This document shows positions 24,898 through 33,036 of a DNA stretch of 48,803 nucleotides, one piece after another. Below the pieces are notes generated by a model. It was not told the origin of the DNA, searched no databases, and saw nothing but the letters and a program-made list of their open reading frames with translations. The DNA lies in the NCBI GenBank assembly GCA_910588405.1, contig CAJUPT010000007.1:28811-77613 (forward strand). Direction: 5' to 3'. Positions within the stretch are counted from its first letter, which is position 1, and every line of letters starts with the position of its first letter. This DNA comes from an uncultured Lachnospiraceae bacterium (GTDB taxonomy: Bacteria > Bacillota > Clostridia > Lachnospirales > Lachnospiraceae). The position numbers and the translations under genes are program-made.

Positions 24898-25206
24898 ATG
24901 TTTGAAGATTTATTCTATGAAAGACTGGAAAAGCTCCGCACACAAAAAGGAGTTTCCGCAAGAGATATGAGCTTGTCCATAGGGCAAAGCGCCGGATATA
25001 TTAATTCACTTGAAAATAAAAATGGTTTCCCATCCATGCAGGTATTTTTTTATATTTGTGAGTATCTGGGTGTCACGCCGTCAGAGTTTTTTGATGATAC
25101 CAACAGCTATCCATCAGAATTTCGTGAAATCATGGAAAATCTGAATGCATTAGACCCTGAAAAACTCCGGCATGTTAAAGCGATCATTAAGGATTTAAGA
25201 CACTGA
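24898..25206 (+). CDS. XRE-family regulator, tandem copy 2
   Basis: 102 residues from ATG 24898, chosen because GGGAGGGTGGCGTACC precedes it and because it then aligns end to end with copy 1. Same helix-turn-helix with SAGYINSLENKNG in the recognition area. Its upstream GGGTACAAT element repeats that of copy 1, so it likely has its own promoter. A terminator follows at 25297-25337. Confidence 0.88.
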   Translation: MFEDLFYERLEKLRTQKGVSARDMSLSIGQSAGYINSLENKNGFPSMQVFFYICEYLGVTPSEFFDDTNSYPSEFREIMENLNALDPEKLRHVKAIIKDLRH

Positions 25207-25296
25207 ACCACTGCATGGAGGTTATTGAGCCAGCGGCACTCTTTATTGATTATCCGGTACTAAAAACAGCATTCGGACCAGACTAAATATACTGAC

Positions 25297-25337
25297 AAAA
25301 AGTCCCGGAAAAAACAATTTTTTAACCGGGCTTTTTT
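25297..25337 (+). terminator. Intrinsic terminator after the XRE pair
   Basis: AAAAAGTCCCGG and CCGGGCTTTTTT form the stem, with an AT-rich loop and a T tract. It separates the island-like region from the metal region. Confidence 0.8.
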
Positions 25338-25365
25338 CATATATATTTTGACGGACGGCCATACA

Positions 25366-25638
25366 TCACAGTTTATCCTCCGGGCGGGGGATCGCCGCCA
25401 ATATCTCCCCGTAACGCCCTGTAATCATGTCATAATTTTCCCGCAGATGCGGGTAAAGGCATCTGCTGCAGTCCTTATATCCATTTGGCAGATATACAAA
25501 CTCGCCCCCGCATTGGTTACTCAGAACATACAGCGGGCAATAGCAGAACAGGCAATTAAAATTGTCTGGGTCAGCGCCTTTATGGCATGGAAAGTATTCA
25601 CATTTTTTATGTGAAAAATAAGAAAAGTGATCCGACAT
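25366..25638 (-). CDS. Cysteine-rich small-domain protein
   Basis: 90 residues (ATG 25638; a GTG three codons upstream is an alternative). HKKCEYFPCHKG, FNCLFCYCPLY, CGGEF and KDCSRCLYPH give the conserved cysteine and histidine pattern of the 'cysteine-rich small domain' (Pfam PF04071 as I recall). It presumably binds zinc or another metal. In other Firmicutes this domain often sits in cobalamin biosynthesis loci. Here it is close to the BtuFCD genes but in a separate unit. Function unproven. Confidence 0.75.
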   Translation of the reverse strand: MSDHFSYFSHKKCEYFPCHKGADPDNFNCLFCYCPLYVLSNQCGGEFVYLPNGYKDCSRCLYPHLRENYDMITGRYGEILAAIPRPEDKL

Positions 25639-25782
25639 ATCCCCCACTGAACCGCGGTTTCCCGGGCTTTACAGCCTCCTTCCCCCGCTCCCTGTTTTTA
25701 ATCATTTTACAGACCCACATTTTTTTGCGCCCGCAGCCTGAGTATATCACAGCGCCGGAAAAACATAAACAAAAATATCCAT

Positions 25783-25808
25783 CCTATGTTATAATCCTAT
25801 GTTATAAT
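25783..25808 (+). promoter_or_regulatory. Tandemly duplicated extended -10 promoter
   Basis: CCTATGTTATAAT occurs twice head to tail (25783-25795, 25796-25808). Each carries TGTTATAAT, a consensus extended -10. They precede the gene at 25858. Confidence 0.7.
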
Positions 25809-25857
25809 ACAAAACAATATGAACTGATTTTAATCCCCCGCACGGAAAGGACTGGAC

Positions 25858-26322
25858 ATGCTTTTTGAATTTGGGCCATACAAGGTTGACATTGACATCC
25901 CTAAGACAAGGCTTTTTTATGAAAAATACGGGCTGGCTGCCGGAGGGTGCGACTGTGACGGCTGCCGGAACTTCGCGAAGGCGGCGGACACCTTCCCCCA
26001 ACCGGTACTCTCTTTCTTTACGCGGCTTGGGATTGACGCCGGAAAGCCCTGCGAATGCTACGCGCAGTACACAAACGAGAACGGAACGCTGCTTTACGGC
26101 GGTTTTTACCATATTTGCGGGGCACTTTTAACCGAGAATACAAAAAACCGCGATTGCCTCTGCCAGGAAGACTATTTTTATGTTTCACCGGATTTCCGGA
26201 TATGTTTTACAGACTCGGTCTGCCTGTTAGAAGAAACTTTTCCATCGCCTGCCATACAGCTTGAGATCTCTGCCGACATCCCCTGGGTACTCCAGGAGGA
26301 AAATCCTTACTACAAGCTGTAA
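25858..26322 (+). CDS. Hypothetical cysteine-containing protein
   Basis: 154 residues; ATG 25858 after GGAAAGGACTGGAC. An early GGCDCDGCRNFAKAAD cluster and later ECYAQY, HICGALL and DCLCQEDYF give eight or more cysteines, possibly a metal site. No signal peptide. It ends 12 bp from the convergent ABC ATPase gene. I do not recognise a named family. Confidence 0.7.
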   Translation: MLFEFGPYKVDIDIPKTRLFYEKYGLAAGGCDCDGCRNFAKAADTFPQPVLSFFTRLGIDAGKPCECYAQYTNENGTLLYGGFYHICGALLTENTKNRDCLCQEDYFYVSPDFRICFTDSVCLLEETFPSPAIQLEISADIPWVLQEENPYYKL

Positions 26323-26334
26323 AATAAAACATTC

Positions 26335-27468
26335 TCAAATCGTCCCCAAAAATGCTTCAAACCCGGCAGCCCCTTCCGCCTCCGTAACCGTGTACCACAA
26401 AACGCCCGGCAATTCCGACGTTTTTTTCGGATCCTCCGATAAAATAACCGCCTTTTTTCCCTCCCGGCAGGCCTGCGCAAGCTGTGCTTCGGCCTGATCC
26501 GGCGGCAGCATGGGAATTCCGAAAATACGGGCGGCTTCCGCATCCAGGCTGTCCGGCGGCAGCGGCTCTGTGGAAAGGGCTGCACCCCTGCTCCATAAGC
26601 GGTACATCCATTCCCTCACGTTTTTGCCCCGGTACTGCAGAAGATGTATCCGAAGGTTTTTCAATTCCTGTGTACGCTCTGCTGCCGTCAGCTCCAACTG
26701 CGGAAAAAACGGATTCTGATAAATCACGGTATCCAGATGGTACGCCTGCTTCATCACCTCACTCCGAAAAGCCTCCTCCGCCGTTCCCTGTGCCAGCAGC
26801 CTCCCATCTTTTAATAAATAGAACCGTTCACAATATTGCAGCGCCAGATTCAGGTCGTGAACCGCCGCCAGCACTGTCTTTCCCTGAGCAGCCAGCTTCC
26901 TCCCAAAAGCGAACAGCTGGCGCTGATAATACAGATCCATATTTGCTGTCGGCTCATCAAGCAAAATCACCTGGGTGTTCTGCGCCAGAATTTTGGCGAA
27001 TAAAACCCGCTGCCGCTCTCCGCCGGATATACGGGTTACCGGCACATCGGAAAGTTCCAATGTCCCGGTCTCCCTCATAGCCGCCTCAATGGCCGCCTGG
27101 TCATCCCGATGATACCAGATGCCTCTGCCCCAGTAAGGAAACCTGCCGAATTCCACCACCTGCCTGCATGTAAATGAAAAATCCAGGTTGGTATTCTGAT
27201 TCATCATGGAAATCAACCGGGCAAATTCCTTCTCGCTACAGTCCTCCCGTTTCCGGCCGCAGATCCGAATCTCTCCGGCGCACCGATTCATCCCTATCAT
27301 GCATTTCAGCAATGTGGTTTTCCCGGCTCCGTTCGCCCCCAGTACGCCTGCGAACACGCCTTTGGGTACTTCCATGGAAATATCATGAAGAATTTCCCGT
27401 CCGTTGACACCATATGTAAGTTTTCTCAGCAAAATGCCATTTCCCGGTCCTGTGTCCGCTTTTTTCAC
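26335..27468 (-). CDS. ABC transporter ATPase, BtuD/FecE type, with C-terminal extension
   Basis: 377 residues. Walker A GANGAGKT at 44-51, signature ISGGERQ at about 148-154, Walker B VILLDEP at 168-173 and the His switch in AAVHDLN are all present. ABC ATPases of this type normally end near residue 255-260. Here ~117 further residues follow (from LTAAERTQELKNLRIHL to the end) with a possible Rossmann-like segment KKAVILSEDP. It overlaps the permease gene by four bases. With the two upstream genes and the cobalamin riboswitch it should power corrinoid uptake, though heme or siderophore importers use the same fold. Confidence 0.9.
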   Translation of the reverse strand: MKKADTGPGNGILLRKLTYGVNGREILHDISMEVPKGVFAGVLGANGAGKTTLLKCMIGMNRCAGEIRICGRKREDCSEKEFARLISMMNQNTNLDFSFTCRQVVEFGRFPYWGRGIWYHRDDQAAIEAAMRETGTLELSDVPVTRISGGERQRVLFAKILAQNTQVILLDEPTANMDLYYQRQLFAFGRKLAAQGKTVLAAVHDLNLALQYCERFYLLKDGRLLAQGTAEEAFRSEVMKQAYHLDTVIYQNPFFPQLELTAAERTQELKNLRIHLLQYRGKNVREWMYRLWSRGAALSTEPLPPDSLDAEAARIFGIPMLPPDQAEAQLAQACREGKKAVILSEDPKKTSELPGVLWYTVTEAEGAAGFEAFLGTI

Positions 27469-28481
27469 CGCATCTGCTCCTTCCTGTCCCGATGGATCAG
27501 ATATAGAAAATATGGCGCGCCGATCACAGCACTGATGATCCCCACCGCAATTTCTGCCGGCGCAATCAATGTCCTGGCCAGCAGGTCACAAAACAGCAGA
27601 AATGCCGCGCCGCATAAAGCGCATGCCGGCAGCAGGCAGCGGTTATCCGCGCCCAGAAGCAGCCGGGTAATATGAGGAATCACCAGGCCCACAAACTGGA
27701 TACCGCCACTGACACATACGGCCATGGCGGTTACCAGGCTGGTGACAAACAAAAACCGTTTCCTGCTCCGGTAGGGATTCAGCCCCACTGCCAGCGCTTC
27801 TTCCTCCCCCATCATCAAAACGTTCAGTTCCCTGCTGTGCCAGAGCAGATAAAAAATGCCCAGCAGAATCGGAATCCACACCAGCCGCACATGCTCCCAC
27901 CGTGTGGAGGAAAGGCTGCCCATAGACCAGTACAGATATTCCCTCATCTGCCCTTCCTCCATATAGCTGAGGATCAGGGAGACCACAGCCCTCAGAAACG
28001 CGCTGACAGCCATTCCGGCCAACACCAGCGTCAGAATCGGCACACGCCCCCGCCGCGAAGAGAACAAAAACACGCCGAAAGCCGTTACCAGCGCCCCCGA
28101 CACAGCCATCAGCGGCATCGCAAGAAAGCTGACGCCGGACAGCCCTGTGGCCACGGCCAATATCGCCCCCAGGCTGGCGCCGCCGGATATCCCAAGGACA
28201 CCGGTGTCTGCCATCGGATTTTGGTAAACACCCTGGACCACGGCGCCGGAAACCGACAGCGCCATCCCTGTCAGCATGGTCAGAACCACCCTAGGGAACC
28301 GGATATTATAGATGATATTGATATGGGCTTCCGATGCCTGGCTGGCTCTGCCAGACAACTGTCCGGAAATGATTTCCACCGTCTCACGCAATGGCAGATT
28401 GACAGAGCCGATCACCAACGACAGGAAAAACAGGCCGGTAAGCGCCGCCGCCAATGCTGTAAATACATATTTTTTCTTCAT
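27465..28481 (-). CDS. FecCD/BtuC-type permease
   Basis: 338 residues with about ten hydrophobic segments, starting MKKKYVFTALAAALTGLFFL. Diagnostic FecCD-family stretches are RFPRVVLTMLTGMALSVSGA, VQGVYQNPMADTGVLGISGG and FVGLVIPHITRLLLG. It transports corrinoids, heme or siderophores; the riboswitch upstream makes a corrinoid the best guess. Genes run binding protein, permease, ATPase with small gaps or overlaps. Confidence 0.92.
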   Translation of the reverse strand: MKKKYVFTALAAALTGLFFLSLVIGSVNLPLRETVEIISGQLSGRASQASEAHINIIYNIRFPRVVLTMLTGMALSVSGAVVQGVYQNPMADTGVLGISGGASLGAILAVATGLSGVSFLAMPLMAVSGALVTAFGVFLFSSRRGRVPILTLVLAGMAVSAFLRAVVSLILSYMEEGQMREYLYWSMGSLSSTRWEHVRLVWIPILLGIFYLLWHSRELNVLMMGEEEALAVGLNPYRSRKRFLFVTSLVTAMAVCVSGGIQFVGLVIPHITRLLLGADNRCLLPACALCGAAFLLFCDLLARTLIAPAEIAVGIISAVIGAPYFLYLIHRDRKEQMR

Positions 28482-28496
28482 ATTTTCAACAAAGCT

Positions 28497-29612
28497 TTAC
28501 CGGTACAATTCCGGGTAGCAGCACTTTGCCACAAATTCCAGGCCATCGACGGCAAACTGGGAAACATTGGTAATCGAGTTATCTGTGGATGCATAGATTC
28601 TGCCATTCTTAACGGCATCCACGCTTTGGAGGCTTTCATCATTCTTTAAGGTTTCCACAAATGCCTGGAATTCTTCGTCAGTATCCGCCGCCCATTCCAC
28701 CAAAATGATCACCTGAGGATTCAGTTCCACCAGCTGTTCCTTTGAGATCTTTGCGGTTCCCTCCAGTCCAGCCTGCGCAGACAGATTGATCCCACCGGCC
28801 AGCGTCACCATATCGTCAAAAATGGTACCTTTGGCGCTGCTGCTCTCATGCATATTATAAGCCATAACGGTTACCCGTTCTTCCTCGGGAATGGCTGCAG
28901 CTTTCGATTTCACAGCCTCTGTCCGCTTTTTCATATCATTTACCACCGCGGCCGTCTTCTCGTCCTCTCCCAGCAGAAAGCCCAGTTCCTCCACGATCTG
29001 AATCTGTTCGTCCATCGTTTTCGGTGTTGTATACCCATAGTAGGGAATCTTACTGTCGGCGATCTGGGCTTTCAGATCCTCATCCAGCCATCCGGAACCG
29101 ATAATAAAATCCGGTTCCAGGGCAAAAAGCATTTCCGCATTGCTGCTGACTACCGGAATCGACTCATAGGCGGACGGCTCTGCCGCCAGATAGACACACC
29201 CGTTATCCAGGCCTGACAAACCTGCGATATGCGATGTCTCGGCAAGCCCTAACAGCATTTCATCCGTACCGAAAACCAGGGAAGCCACCCGTTCCGGCTT
29301 CGCCTCCAAAATCAGTTCGGAGCCTTCCGGCTGCCTCGGATACTTTGCCTCATCTCCTGTGCCTGCCGTAGTTTCATCTCCTCCGTCTGCTGTCAGTTTA
29401 TCGTCCGCGGCAGCTTTCGTTTCATCTTCTCCGCCAATTTCCGCAGATGCAGCCTGGGTTTCCCCGGCGATGTCTGCCGTCTCAGCCGCCGTCCGTGTAT
29501 CCGTCGTCCCAGATCCCTGCCGTGTATTTTTGTTTCCGCATCCTTCCAGTAGCACTACACTTAATGCTAATACCAACAGCCATGCCAGCCTTTTTTTCAA
29601 AATTCGTTTCAT
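28497..29612 (-). CDS. BtuF-type substrate-binding lipoprotein
   Basis: 371 residues from ATG 29612 with CCAAAGGAGGATCAGGCA in front. A lipoprotein signal (LLVLALSVVLLEGC, Cys 25) is followed by a long Thr/Ala/Glu-rich linker (to about residue 105) that lifts the domain off the membrane. The periplasmic-binding fold of the BtuF/FhuD class comes next (RVASLVFGTDEMLLGLAE, EPDFIIGSGWLDEDL, ELNPQVIILVEWAAD). Translation is probably coupled to the 32-residue leader ORF, which overlaps its start by four bases. The cobalamin riboswitch upstream suggests a corrinoid ligand. Confidence 0.9.
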   Translation of the reverse strand: MKRILKKRLAWLLVLALSVVLLEGCGNKNTRQGSGTTDTRTAAETADIAGETQAASAEIGGEDETKAAADDKLTADGGDETTAGTGDEAKYPRQPEGSELILEAKPERVASLVFGTDEMLLGLAETSHIAGLSGLDNGCVYLAAEPSAYESIPVVSSNAEMLFALEPDFIIGSGWLDEDLKAQIADSKIPYYGYTTPKTMDEQIQIVEELGFLLGEDEKTAAVVNDMKKRTEAVKSKAAAIPEEERVTVMAYNMHESSSAKGTIFDDMVTLAGGINLSAQAGLEGTAKISKEQLVELNPQVIILVEWAADTDEEFQAFVETLKNDESLQSVDAVKNGRIYASTDNSITNVSQFAVDGLEFVAKCCYPELYR

Positions 29613-29707
29613 TGCCTGATCCTCCTTTGGTATAGTTCCGCAATTTCTTTCCAAAACCTCTCGTGACTTGTCCGATCCGTTGCTGTTTTCCATAGATTGC
29701 TTATCAT
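29609..29707 (-). CDS. Leader peptide/small protein between riboswitch and btuF
   Basis: 32 residues beginning MISNLWKTATDRTSHERF and ending YQRRIRQ. ATG 29707 has an excellent AAAAGGAGATTGTA ribosome binding site. Its stop overlaps the btuF start (ATGA), so btuF translation is probably coupled to it, and the btuF Shine-Dalgarno lies inside its last codons. A degenerate copy of the same sequence precedes the second transporter's binding-protein gene (44815-44905). It could be a regulatory leader ORF or a genuine tiny protein. Confidence 0.65.
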   Translation of the reverse strand: MISNLWKTATDRTSHERFWKEIAELYQRRIRQ

Positions 29708-29824
29708 TACAATCTCCTTTTCAAAAACGGCAAAAAGAAAACACCCCCATCGCATAAATGGTGATGTATTGATCCGGACCAAACCGAATACATTCTTTTT
29801 CCCACCAAAAAGCAATGTTCCTTT

Positions 29825-29988
29825 GATACGGGGCAGGTTTCCTGGCTTAAATCTTCATCTGCCCCACCTTCCCAAAAAACCAGTTTCAGTGGCATATACG
29901 GGGCAGACATAATTATTACAGTAAAGCGGGCTGCTGCAGAATCGCACTGCATTCCCTTTTCAACGCAGATCACTGCGTACCCTGTATC
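29825..29988 (-). promoter_or_regulatory. Cobalamin riboswitch 1 (btuFCD)
   Basis: The minus strand has all landmarks in order: GGGAATGCAGTG, AATC-like core, CAGCCCGC..ACTGTAA, GCCACTG, GGGAAGG and the B12 box TAAGCCAGGAAACCTGCCC. P1 closes with GATAC/GTATC plus GGG/CCC. A possible terminator (CACCAT..ATGGGGGTG then T-rich) follows before the leader ORF. It should repress the transporter when cobalamin is abundant. Confidence 0.93.
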
Positions 29989-30112
29989 CATTATATTTTT
30001 TACAGTTATAAGCTACTTCCGAAAGTATGAATTCAGTATAACGGATGTCATCCCCATTGTAAAATATGGATTTGGCATAAATCCATTCTAAACAGACATG
30101 CTCATCCCCCAT

Positions 30113-31009
30113 TTATCGGAGCAGATTACAGATTAATTCTTTCACCTCCGGAATATTGCGCTTATCCCAGACAGCCATAATACGCAGGCTTTCCGCCCGC
30201 ACCGGAATCAGCTTAACCTTTGGCGTATATTCAGGATAAAACAGCTTCGGCCCCAGGGTGATGCCATGTCCCATAGACACCTGGACCACTGTGGTAACGT
30301 CACTGTTTACATACCGCACTGACGCAGCCTCCACCTGATGCTCCACACAAAGCTGATGAATGCCGGAATGCTTCTGCGGGCTCTTTTCCGGCAGACAGAA
30401 CAGCAGATCCTGCCCATCCAGATCACTATAGGAAATGGTTTCCTTCCCTGATAGTGGATTCCCCTCATGGACCGCCGCCACCAGCGGACAACGAGACACT
30501 TCTTTTACCTCAAAAAAATCCTGCCCGTCCGGCATATCGGTTTCCATGATAAAAGCCATGTCTAATTCCCTGCTCTGAATATCCTCCAGGAGAAGCGCCG
30601 GGTTCTGGCGTTTCACTTTAATATCTAATTCGGGGAACCGGTCGGTCAATTTCTCCAGAAATGGATACAAAAACGCCCCTGTATTCAAAACCGGAAAGCA
30701 TCCGATCGAAAAATGGTTCATCAGGAACCGCTGCATACGGCCGGCCTCCGCTAAATCCCGCTCATAGTCCTCCAGCAGTTTTTTCCACCTGCCATATAGA
30801 TAAACCCCGGTCTGTGTCAGCTGTACGGTACGCCCATCCCGGTCAAACAGTGGCAGGCCAATTTCCTCCTCCAGCGCCATCATTTTCTTGCTGAGTACCG
30901 GCTGGGCAATATACAACCGCTCCGCAGCCTGGGTAATACTTCCAGTCTCCGCTACGGACAGAAAATAATGGATTTGCCTTAAAGACACATCAAAAATCTG
31001 ATTCCGCAT
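30113..31009 (-). CDS. LysR-family transcriptional regulator
   Basis: 298 residues from ATG 31009 (GGAGGAAGGGATCA in front). The N-terminal winged helix-turn-helix is LRQIHYFLSVAETGSITQAA, then RLYIAQPVLSKKMMALEEEI. The C-terminal effector domain follows (FSIGCFPVLNTGAFLYPFLE). It lies between the btuFCD operon and riboswitch 2 on the same strand. A strong terminator at 31065-31092 separates it from riboswitch 2, so it is probably transcribed on its own. Target and ligand unknown; regulation of metal or corrinoid genes nearby is a guess from location. Confidence 0.88.
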   Translation of the reverse strand: MRNQIFDVSLRQIHYFLSVAETGSITQAAERLYIAQPVLSKKMMALEEEIGLPLFDRDGRTVQLTQTGVYLYGRWKKLLEDYERDLAEAGRMQRFLMNHFSIGCFPVLNTGAFLYPFLEKLTDRFPELDIKVKRQNPALLLEDIQSRELDMAFIMETDMPDGQDFFEVKEVSRCPLVAAVHEGNPLSGKETISYSDLDGQDLLFCLPEKSPQKHSGIHQLCVEHQVEAASVRYVNSDVTTVVQVSMGHGITLGPKLFYPEYTPKVKLIPVRAESLRIMAVWDKRNIPEVKELICNLLR

Positions 31010-31064
31010 TGATCCCTTCCTCCGTACCAAACCAATAACACAACACTGAGACCATCAAAGATTC

Positions 31065-31092
31065 AAAAAATGGCAGGCCCGCCAGCCTGCCA
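31065..31092 (-). terminator. Intrinsic terminator upstream of the LysR gene
   Basis: ATGGCAGGC and GCCTGCCAT pair around TGGCGG and are followed by TTTTTT (minus strand). Confidence 0.85.
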
Positions 31093-31253
31093 TTTTCTGA
31101 AAAAGAGGGTTAAATTTAAAAAAGAAGGTAAAAATTGAGGAAATCCTCCAAGGAGGATCGGTCAAATACAACCGGCTATGGCTTTGACGAGGACTCCCAT
31201 ATCCCGGCGTTTTCATCTTAACCGTGGAAATCCGGAGAATTCCCTCATGATAC

Positions 31254-31275
31254 AAAAAAAGCAGCTCCACGGCTG
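31254..31275 (-). terminator. Expression-platform terminator of riboswitch 2
   Basis: GCAGC and GCTGC pair around CGTGGA and are followed by seven T, about 65 nt after the aptamer. Confidence 0.75.
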
Positions 31276-31340
31276 CCATATGTACATGAATTCTCTGTAA
31301 TCAGTAGATCGTACCCTATACACCGTAGGTCATATCCGCA

Positions 31341-31491
31341 AATCAAGCAGGTCTCCTGACTTAAGTTCATCGCCTGACACGCCTTCCCAGATTGATCATC
31401 CAGTGGCATCTGTGCCGGCTCCCTATCACAGTGACGGGATCGTTCCGGATTCTAACCGGATTCCCTTTTCATCTCTTTCGAGAACTTGATT
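31341..31491 (-). promoter_or_regulatory. Cobalamin riboswitch 2 (orphan)
   Basis: The minus strand carries GGGAATCCGGTTAGAATCC, GATCCCGTCACTGTGATAG, GCCACTG, GGGAAGG and the B12 box AAGTCAGGAGACCTGCTT. P1 is AATCAAG/CTTGATT. The aptamer looks intact, yet no intact gene follows before two terminators. The GGGAGC after CACTGTGAT is shared with riboswitch 3. Confidence 0.9.
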
Positions 31492-31645
31492 CGTTGTATT
31501 TGATTATCTAAAGCATAGCATGAAACCGAAAAGCTGTCAATCATTTTTCTTCTCTTTCCGTAGCCCCTTCTGTAGCCGGTCCGTCAAAACACAAACCTGC
31601 GGCTAAAAGAGAGTCGATCTTTTCACCACATCCGCCATCCATGCT

Positions 31646-32986
31646 TTACAGCCTGGCCTTCTTCCATTTTCCTTTCCGGAACCGCCCCCACAAAAGCATT
31701 CCGCGGACAGTCACGTCAAACCCATAGGCATACCACACGCCCACCAGGCCTAAATGAAAACGGGAAGCCAGCAGATACCCCACGCCCATGCGGATTCCCC
31801 AGATTCCGATCAAGGTGGCATACATAGGGAACCTTGTGTCGCCGGCCCCCTGTAGGGCGTTTGTCATAATCTGCACAAGAAACACAAAGGGCTGAAATAA
31901 AGCGATCACCCGCAAAGAGGCTGCGACCAGGCTCCTGATCTCCGCCGTTTCGGTAAACAGTGACGCCAGACCAGGCGCGAAAATAAAAAAAACAGCCCCA
32001 AACAAAACCATAAGCCCTAACGATCCACGGTAAGCCGCTGACGCTGTTTCCCTTGCCTTCGCGACATCATTCTCTCCCAGGGCAACACCCACCAGCGTAC
32101 ACACGGCCAGCCCGATTCCCGTGGCAGGAATATAGGAATAGCTTTCTATATTTCCGGTTATGTTATGGGCTATGTAAGCTGTCGTGCCCATTGACAGGAT
32201 CATCGAGCCGTAGATCAGCTGTCCGACCCGCATAATCAGCTTCTCCATCCCGGCAGGTATGCCGATCCTTAAAATCGAAGCGAATGTTTCCTTTTCCGGC
32301 TTACAGACAGAGAGCTTTATATTTCTGTCATGAACCCGAAGTCGTAAAAACAGGACACAGACACTGACGCACCTTGACAGGGTGGTGGCAAGCCCCAGCC
32401 CAAGGATCCCCCATCCGGCCCGGATAAACAAAAGGTCTAGCAGGATATTAAAAACATTGGATATGCCGGTCACATACATCGGCGTCCTTGTGTCTTTCAC
32501 CGCCCTGAGGCAGCTGGACAGCACAAGCTGCAGGCTTAAAACCACACAGGGGACAGCCACGGCCAGGTAATAAGGCCGCGCGTACTCAATCACCGCCTCC
32601 TCAGCGCCGGAAGCATGGAGGATCAATCCACTGAACGCCGCACATATTCCGCCCGATGCGATTCCCGCCGCGGCTCCCATAACCAGAGAATGGACGATAG
32701 ACCGGTTTACGCTGCCGAAATCTTTTCCGCCATAATGGCGGGCAGTCACCGCCGTTGCCCCTACGCTGACTGCCGTAAAAAAAGATATAAACAGATTCAT
32801 CACCAGATTCGTTACTCCAATCCCGGCAATCGCCCGATCCTCCAGTCTCCCCGCGAAATACATATCCATAGTGCCTAACAGCATATGGAGGGCATTCTCA
32901 ATCATGATCGGCGCGGCCAAAGAAAAAATGCCTTTGATATTCTGTTTTCTTTCATTTTCTTCTTTATCTTCATTGTCTTGTAACAT
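31646..32986 (-). CDS. MATE-family efflux transporter
   Basis: 446 residues from ATG 32986 (a further in-frame ATG at 33031 has its AGGA directly against the codon). Twelve hydrophobic segments occur in two homologous halves. MATE signatures include AAPIMIENALHMLLGTMDMY, GATAVTARHYGGKD and ALQGAGDTRFPMYATLIGIW. MATE proteins export drugs, organic cations or metabolites with Na+ or H+. It is the last gene of the eight-gene B12-riboswitch operon and follows the PLP enzyme closely, so it may export that enzyme's product. Terminus of the operon lies near the orphan riboswitch. Confidence 0.9.
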   Translation of the reverse strand: MLQDNEDKEENERKQNIKGIFSLAAPIMIENALHMLLGTMDMYFAGRLEDRAIAGIGVTNLVMNLFISFFTAVSVGATAVTARHYGGKDFGSVNRSIVHSLVMGAAAGIASGGICAAFSGLILHASGAEEAVIEYARPYYLAVAVPCVVLSLQLVLSSCLRAVKDTRTPMYVTGISNVFNILLDLLFIRAGWGILGLGLATTLSRCVSVCVLFLRLRVHDRNIKLSVCKPEKETFASILRIGIPAGMEKLIMRVGQLIYGSMILSMGTTAYIAHNITGNIESYSYIPATGIGLAVCTLVGVALGENDVAKARETASAAYRGSLGLMVLFGAVFFIFAPGLASLFTETAEIRSLVAASLRVIALFQPFVFLVQIMTNALQGAGDTRFPMYATLIGIWGIRMGVGYLLASRFHLGLVGVWYAYGFDVTVRGMLLWGRFRKGKWKKARL

Positions 32987-33036
32987 ACCGCTTCTCTGCC
33001 GTCCTATTCTGGCATTTCGTGAAAACGCCATTCCTT

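Larger units (their letters stand above)
31010..31645. other. Intergenic: orphan riboswitch region, no intact gene
   Basis: Between the LysR gene and the MATE gene lie cobalamin riboswitch 2, its terminator (31254-31275) and a second strong terminator (31065-31092). The ~160 bp between the two terminators has only a short frame starting MKTPGYGSPRQSHSRLYL, without a ribosome binding site or recognisable family. It may be the remnant of a lost B12-regulated gene. Confidence 0.6.

Noticed and set aside
31055..31279. Minus-strand 74-codon frame after riboswitch 2 (contains MKTPGYGSPRQSHSRLYL)
   Set aside because: No ribosome binding site, spans two terminators and has low-complexity Phe runs; treated at most as a gene remnant.
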